A DNA stretch of 64,000 nt from Castanea sativa (Eukaryota; Streptophyta; Magnoliopsida; Fagales; Fagaceae), in the NCBI RefSeq assembly GCF_040712315.1, contig NC_134018.1:5291001-5355000 (forward strand), written 5' to 3'. The position numbers and the translations under genes are program-made. The notes beneath the pieces were generated by a model. That model had not been told where the DNA came from and searched no databases. It worked only from the letters and a program-made list of their open reading frames with translations. How positions within the stretch are numbered: position 1 is the stretch's first letter; each line of letters opens with the position of its first letter. Below, piece by piece: positions 58,420 through 64,000 of the stretch.

Positions 58420-59617
58420 ATGGAGATTTTGGTTGCGTCTCAAAGGGTCCCCTGCCATTTTATTTGGCCATTTGAAAAAGGCTCATGCCTTATTTTCTCC
58501 AACGACTGCCGCACCGGCTCCCCGAAGACGGTGTTGACCACTTGTGGGGGTATGTGGCCAGCCCTGCTGGAAAAATCCCGCGTAGGCCTATTGTTGTTGT
58601 ATCGGTCCGACCCGAAATCCCTCCTTTCTTGTGGGATAACCTTCGCCTTGCCCTTTCCTGCCGATCTTCCTCAACCCTTTTGTACTCGTCGATGCGATCC
58701 ATCGGTCGACGTACGCTCGACAGTTTCTTCGTTAAGGATTTCCTCGAAGTCATGCTCGATTGGTAGGCCGACCTTGAAGGTCCTTATTGCTACATCGTCA
58801 AAGTCTCCGTCAATTTCGTTGAACATTTCCCGCACCGGTCCGAATATGTTTTCGGGGTTTCCCCTTCCCTCATGGCCATGGATAGTAAAGAATCCAATGG
58901 ACGAGGAACTCTTGCTGCACGTGATAAAGCGAGAACCAAATGCCCTAGTAAGCTCTTTGAAAGAATCAATGGAGCCCGCCTTAAGCCGTCAAAACCATCT
59001 CATGGCTACGGGCCCCTAGGCTAGAAGGAAAAATCTTGCATAACAAAGTTTCATTCCCTGGAATGCACTTGCCATTCTCGGGCTGAAGTGGCTTACGTGC
59101 TCTACGGATCCGTCCGACCATTGTAAAGAGTGAAGGCGGTTGTGTGAAGCGCCGAGGCAACCTTCCTTCTTCCAATCTGCGCGCGAAGGGTGACACGGAG
59201 ATTTGGTGCAATGCTCTTCCCATTGCGTCATTTCCTAAGCCCCTAGGGGTAGTCTCGCCACGTCTCCCATGCAGATTGTCTTCTTCGGAAGAGGCATATT
59301 CACCTGGGGAGTTCTCGGATCTTTGCCCGTAATTGTCATCCTCGGATCCTTCCGAAGAGGGGTCGAAGGTCGGAGGAGTTCTCCTTCGCCTCTCGTGGCG
59401 CAATCTCCTCTTTAGGCCGTCAATCTCCTTCTGCATGGCCCCTGGCATTTCTTTCATAAGGAGCTCGCTTCCTCCTTGCGAATGACTTGCACTTCGATGG
59501 TATGTGTAGTATGTACACTTCCCTCTCGGTTCTCTCCGTGATCGGGGATGCAAGGAGAGATCCTCACGCGAGAGCCCACGGACTCCGCCTTTGCGTTGTG
59601 GTCCCCGATCCTACCAT
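58420..59617 (-). pseudogene. Gag of gypsy copy 2
   Basis: It starts at the ATG at 59617, equivalent to 32566 in copy 1. The open piece 58981-59553 preserves the Arg-rich N-terminal part and the early Gag domain; 58490-58753 preserves 'KGGISGRTDTTTIGLRG'. Frameshifts break it where copy 1 is intact. Confidence 0.8.
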
Positions 59618-59647
59618 GATGTCCTAAACTTCCTTAAAGACTAAATT

Positions 59648-59663
59648 CCCACGGACGGCGCCA
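59648..59663 (-). promoter_or_regulatory. Primer-binding site of gypsy copy 2
   Basis: The minus strand reads TGGCGCCGTCCGTGGG, two bases inside the 5' LTR. Confidence 0.65.
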
Positions 59664-59665
59664 AT

Positions 59666-60473
59666 TGTAAGGACACAATTCAAGTTCCCAAACTACGACC
59701 GGGAGAAAAATGGGCTTGAAAGGCCTTTCTTTACAATGAATTTGTAGAGGATGGGCTTGTAATTTAGATTTCAAGGATGGTTTAGACAATTACAAAAAGA
59801 ACGGGCTTTGGGCCTAATAGAACGGAACAAAGAATCGTTTGCAAAGAGTAAGACGAGAAATCGTCCTCGGATTGTGTCAGGATGGTTTCTAATGATATTT
59901 CTCAAGTTTGGATACAAGTGTTGATTATCATTTACTATTGGCTCTATCTCTTTTACTCAGAAAAGTCCTCCCCTTCTTCGTATGCCTTTCCTCCTATTTA
60001 TATCCTTTCCTTTCCCTTCATCACATTCAACTTTTCTGGTTGCAATCACCCTTTTTTGATACTTGTCCCATCCATTCTTCCCTAAAGCCCGCCGGGATTA
60101 GGGACCAAGTTCCAAGCTCGATGTTCGAGTCCCATCCTTCCATCTATACGATCGCCGCGTATCAATTTACGAGCTTTTAATGTATGGGCGGTGGTAGCAG
60201 CTTTATTTTTAGACATTCCACCGTTCTTTCTCTCGCCCTCCACGTATACCGTGCATCCCCATAATTGTAGGACTCATTATAATATAACCCAGGGATACCA
60301 AACTTCTCTTTCTATGTCCTCGGCCTTGAAATCCGAGGACAAATCTACTCCTCGGACGTGTTTGGATATGTAAATAGTCCACGACCATTTTGATGTCTTC
60401 GGATTTTGGGTTTCCAGCCCAAAATACTTCGTTGGGCCATCCTTCATATACTATTGGGCCCAATACCCCTACA
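59666..60473 (-). repeat. Gypsy copy 2, 5' LTR (right)
   Basis: An 808-base LTR starting tgtaaggaca on the plus strand and ending cctaca, followed by the TSD ggaaa. Confidence 0.95.
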
Positions 60474-60478
60474 GGAAA

Positions 60479-61481
60479 TATAAAAACTATCAAAAAAATT
60501 AATTGCTCTTATCTTTTTTTCATAAAATGTTTCTAAAAAATATTTAAAAAATTAACTATTGACTGTTCCCATCGTAAATTATCTTCATTAGGAATTTGGG
60601 GGAAATAAAAGAAACCAAACTAAATTAGATGATTTACTTGTCTTGGATGTCTATGTTTATATGATTGTGGGGTTGGTCATTTTGGAAACAACTTGGCACA
60701 CTGAATATTTGATGCTCAGTTTTTTGTTTTTTTTTTTTGGGGGGGTTGGAATCTTAACATTTGATGGGGATATTCATATAATGAAATTGATCGGTCTTAA
60801 ATTTTCATGCTATGTGGTACCCTCGGCCTTGGAGAAGTCACAAGACTAATCTGATAAAATTCCCATGGGAGGCTACGTACAAGTGGGCTTCGAGTTGGAG
60901 CATCTATGAGCCCACATGAGTCCATGATAGAGGTTGATGCAAAGGCTGAAATTTGACAAATCCGTCCCCTAGAGCTGGAACCAAGGCATAACTAGTTCTC
61001 GAATCACCATTAATGACCATATACAATCAACATTTTAATGTTGAAAACCTTGAGAGACAATTCAGCAGCATGCAGTGGTATATACTATATTTGTGCACCC
61101 TTAGTGATGTTCAATTTATAAATATAAGTGTTTGTGGGAGCAAAAATTAAGATTCAAATTTTTAGGAGGGAGTTTCACATACATATATACATAAAAAAAA
61201 TGGTATATTATAAGGAAAAATACTTAAGTAGCCTTAGAGTATAATAAAATAATGCTCTCTTTTTTTATATTCATGATGGATCTTACTATTTTAATGAGTA
61301 TATCTCACCATAATTGTGAGAGAAAAAAGTATTATTCACAGTATTTCAAAAGTACCTAAGAATTATTATATATTAAGTTAAAGTAAAACTTTATCTCAAA
61401 TAAAAAAAATAAAAAATAAAAAGCAAAAAGAGTGGTATATACTCTATATATATATTCCACTTGGTTTGATACAAACTAAAC
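60479..61481. other. Intergenic spacer
   Basis: No gene was recognised. AT-rich, with a T/G homopolymer run at about 60722-60747. The inner edge of the inverted duplication lies at its right end. Confidence 0.4.
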
Positions 61482-64000
61482 TATAAAATGATAAAGAAAT
61501 AAGGCAAAGTAACTACTAATACTAGCTCACAATAATGAGGCTATTTTATTGAAATTTGTGAGAGTGCAGATATTTTATTAAAGTCGGTCAGCTAGTAAGA
61601 GCTAACCTTTTTGGCAGATAAAAAAAGAAAAAGAAAAATAACAACTAGCCTTTTTGTCATCTTTGCTTTCTCTTCACCTATAAAGGCAATTATCCCTTTA
61701 GTGGAGATCACCGAATGTAAAATAATAATATAAATCAATATGGTAACGATAGTTGTTTTTTATTCTTGATAATAATAAAAGACCGAGAAAACTTTGATTT
61801 TGATTTTTTATATCAATAATATTAAAAAGAGACTAAGAAAACTTTGATTTTGATTTTTAATAACAATAATAATAAAAAAAGACTAAGAAAACTTTGATTT
61901 TGGTTTTTAATAACAATAATAATAATAAAAGACTAAAAAAACTTTGAACAATTTAGTTAATAAAATTATACTTGATGGAATGAACAGTCATGGTGATAAC
62001 AAAGTCCCGCTCTTATTATATGAATCATAAGATATAATGACCTTCAACAGGAAGTCAATTGCAAATATACTGAAATATGAAAACGTTAAAGAAATCTAAA
62101 ACTATTGAAGGCATCTCTATAACGATCCAAAATATTTTTGTTGAGAAAAGAAATGAAATAATTAACTATATATATAAGAACTAGTTATCTTGAATATGAA
62201 GATCTTTTAACGCATTTTTAATATGAAATAATAATTTTTTCCGTTTCTAATGGGGAGTGAAAGTGAAGTTAGAAATGAAGGAAAAAAAATATATAATAAC
62301 ATTGTTACAAAAAGAAAAGTAAAAGAACTACTAGATTTAAAAGAATTTGGAACATGTCAGAACTAACGAGTTCAATATTGAAAAAGACAAAACATTTACC
62401 AATAGAATAAAAGAGGAACAAACCTCTTTATCTACCCTTCATATTAGAAAAGAGATTATATGACAAAGAAGAAAAAAAAATTGAATTGGCAGTTAATTTC
62501 GATTCTAAAACCATTGAGTTACAAGGTTTTTAGCTTAACATGTTTTATTAGCTATTAGATATAATATATGATTTTTTAAGCCTAAAATTTTGATAGATCA
62601 ATCTTGACAAACGGGCATGCCAACACAAAAGCATGCTATACTTTGAACGCATTATTCAAATTCAAAACTTAAATTTTTGGGGATAAAATACAAAAATTAT
62701 CCCTGAGATTTTAGGTTAGAGTCAAGTAGTACCAAATTTTTTTTAAAATATCCAATTTGCTCCCTAAGCACAAGAGTTGCTTGAAACTAGTTAAAAATTC
62801 CTCTATTCCTGCTTCCTTGTCCATCTCTAGTTCCAATTTGTTTACCATTGACTACCTAGACACTCTCTTGTGATAAAATTTTCATATTGTAACCATTGTG
62901 AGACTTATGATGTCAAGACAACTTATTAGAAGGAAGGAAGTAGAAGACTTAGAAAAGTATAAAACTTTCAAATGGTGTTAAGTATTGTTTGTTATTATGG
63001 AGCAAACTGGATATTTTTTAAAAAGTTTTAGTAGTTCTTGTTATTAGCCCAAATCTTAGAGATGTATTTTGAATTTTACCTTTTTTTTTTTATTCAAAGT
63101 TAAAAGTTTTTTCGGCATTTTTTTTGAGAAACCTGACCGAAAGGCCAGCTAACTATATTAAAGGAGAAGAAAATTACAATGCATCCCTCATAACAAGAGA
63201 GGCAATATCATCAGGGATGGATTCAATCCAAACTTGTAACTTGTTGCCTGACTTAGACTGCCTAGCAAGAAAATGAGAAACGGAATTGCCTACATGCCTA
63301 ACATGGGTAAACTTACAAACCCGAAATTCAGATGCTGAAATAAGAGAATCTTGTATGACATGCCCATACTCAGGGAGATGAACTTCTCTATCCCACAATG
63401 CTTTAATGATGAGGTCTGCATCTTCTTCACACACAATATCAAAAATACTCAGTTCCTTCGCAAATAGCAAAGCTCTTCTACAAGCTAGAGCTTCAACTGT
63501 TGTTGCTAAGTTTGGGAAAGGGATGTGCTCTGCCAATGATCCAATCACTTGCTGAGTTTCGGCATTTTTCTTAAAAAGCCTTTGTATTGGTTGGTAGAAA
63601 TCTATGTATTCATAATAATAATTATTGACATATACCTTTTAGCATTTCTAAAGGTTGTTTCATGGACATCTAAAGGACTATAACTTAAGTGCTTCATAAA
63701 TTGACAAATACATACTATTTATAAGTTAAGGTTGTATTTGGAATAGGCAAAAAAGAAAGGGAGAGAAAGAAATAGGAAGAAATTTTTTTTGTTTCCTTTG
63801 ATTGGTTCATATGAGAAAAGAGAAAATTGAGAAGGAAATAAATTAGTCCAGGTCCGCTTTTGTTAGCCGCTCAATTTTGAGAGAAGCATAAAAACCAAGA
63901 AGGGAAACTAGATTTTTTAAAAAAACTTTAAATAGCCTGTAAATTACATTTTTTTTTCCCATAAACTTTCATCACTTTATCTATTTTATCAGGGCCTAAA
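61482..64000 (-). repeat. Right arm of the large inverted duplication
   Basis: Reverse complement of 45846-47938 and still matching at the last base of the window, so the arm continues outside it. It contains the extra LINE fragment at 63123-63556 and the 50-bp tandem array at about 61757-61950. Confidence 0.9.
63123..63556 (-). mobile_element. 5'-truncated LINE fragment with RNase H domain
   Basis: It interrupts the right arm and is absent at the matching site in the left arm (about 46303). It is flanked by a perfect 13-bp TSD tttcggcattttt at 63110-63122 and 63557-63569. The minus-strand frame 63174-63548 encodes 124 aa with 'ATTVEALACRRALLFAKEL', 'EEDADLIIKALWDRE' and 'RHVGNSVSHFLARQS'. 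This is the C-terminal RNase H-like domain of plant LINEs (often annotated RVT_3). A short A-run ends the minus-strand 3' end. Confidence 0.85.

Larger units (their letters stand above)
48887..60473 (-). mobile_element. Full-length Ty3/gypsy element, Tat/Retand type, copy 2
   Basis: An 11587-bp element of the same family and orientation as copy 1. LTRs are 48887-49692 and 59666-60473; the perfect 5-bp TSD ggaaa is at 48882-48886 and 60474-60478. It carries the same gag-pol order, tandem array and antisense spliced gene. Both the coding region and the LTRs are peppered with small changes at CAG/CTG sites, so the true state of the reading frames is unclear. Confidence 0.95.

Overview
The window is nuclear DNA of a flowering plant. 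Introns follow the GT-AG rule, the intergenic DNA is AT-rich, and there are nested LTR retrotransposons, MITEs, a Helitron and a plant-type ABCC (MRP) transporter gene. A woody eudicot, possibly Fagaceae (oak or chestnut), is my best guess; that rests on general impression of the repeats, not on a diagnostic marker.

Only two host genes look intact, both on the minus strand: a two-exon F-box/LRR gene (7928-9120) and a ten-exon ABCC/MRP3-like transporter (37961-44088, 1525 aa as I splice it). A ZED1-like (ZRK) pseudokinase relic lies at about 34.84-35.63 kb. Almost everything else is transposable elements, and many have target-site duplications (TSDs) I could read directly.

Layout. 0.2-7.5 kb: a probable old long LTR (169-7507) interrupted by copia-type LTR relics, a gypsy solo LTR with a perfect TSD (3906-4551), microsatellites and a minisatellite. 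7.9-9.1 kb: F-box gene. 11.0-12.25 kb: a long hairpin-forming inverted repeat with a 178-bp insertion in one arm. 12.52-20.70 kb: a complete but non-autonomous copia element with a gag relic and a second transposon-associated ORF, no pol, and a hAT MITE inside its 5' LTR. 21.83-33.42 kb: full-length Ty3/gypsy element of Tat/Retand type on the minus strand (copy 1). 33.4-34.83 kb: Helitron ends. 36-37.3 kb: a Tourist-like MITE and a TRIM. 37.96-44.09 kb: ABCC gene. 44.48-45.30 kb: hAT MITE. 45.85-47.94 kb and 61.48-64.0 kb: arms of a large inverted duplication. Between them lie a fold-back element with apparent captured exons (47.94-48.72 kb) and the second gypsy copy (48.89-60.47 kb). A 5'-truncated LINE fragment sits in the right arm.

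The most interesting system is the gypsy family. Each copy has gag-protease-RT-RNase H-integrase on the minus strand. Between integrase and the 3' LTR it carries an array of ~154-bp repeats and a separate gene on the opposite strand, with its own TATA box and two GT-AG introns conserved in both copies. The introns can persist because the gene is antisense to the genomic RNA. A CCGAGGA/TCCTCGG box recurs in the LTR hairpins and in nearly every unit of the tandem array. Differences between the two copies, and between the two LTRs of copy 2, fall strikingly at CAG/CTG/CCWGG sites. This suggests either sequencing errors at CHG-methylated cytosines or a real methylation-linked process, and many apparent frameshifts in the elements may be artefacts.
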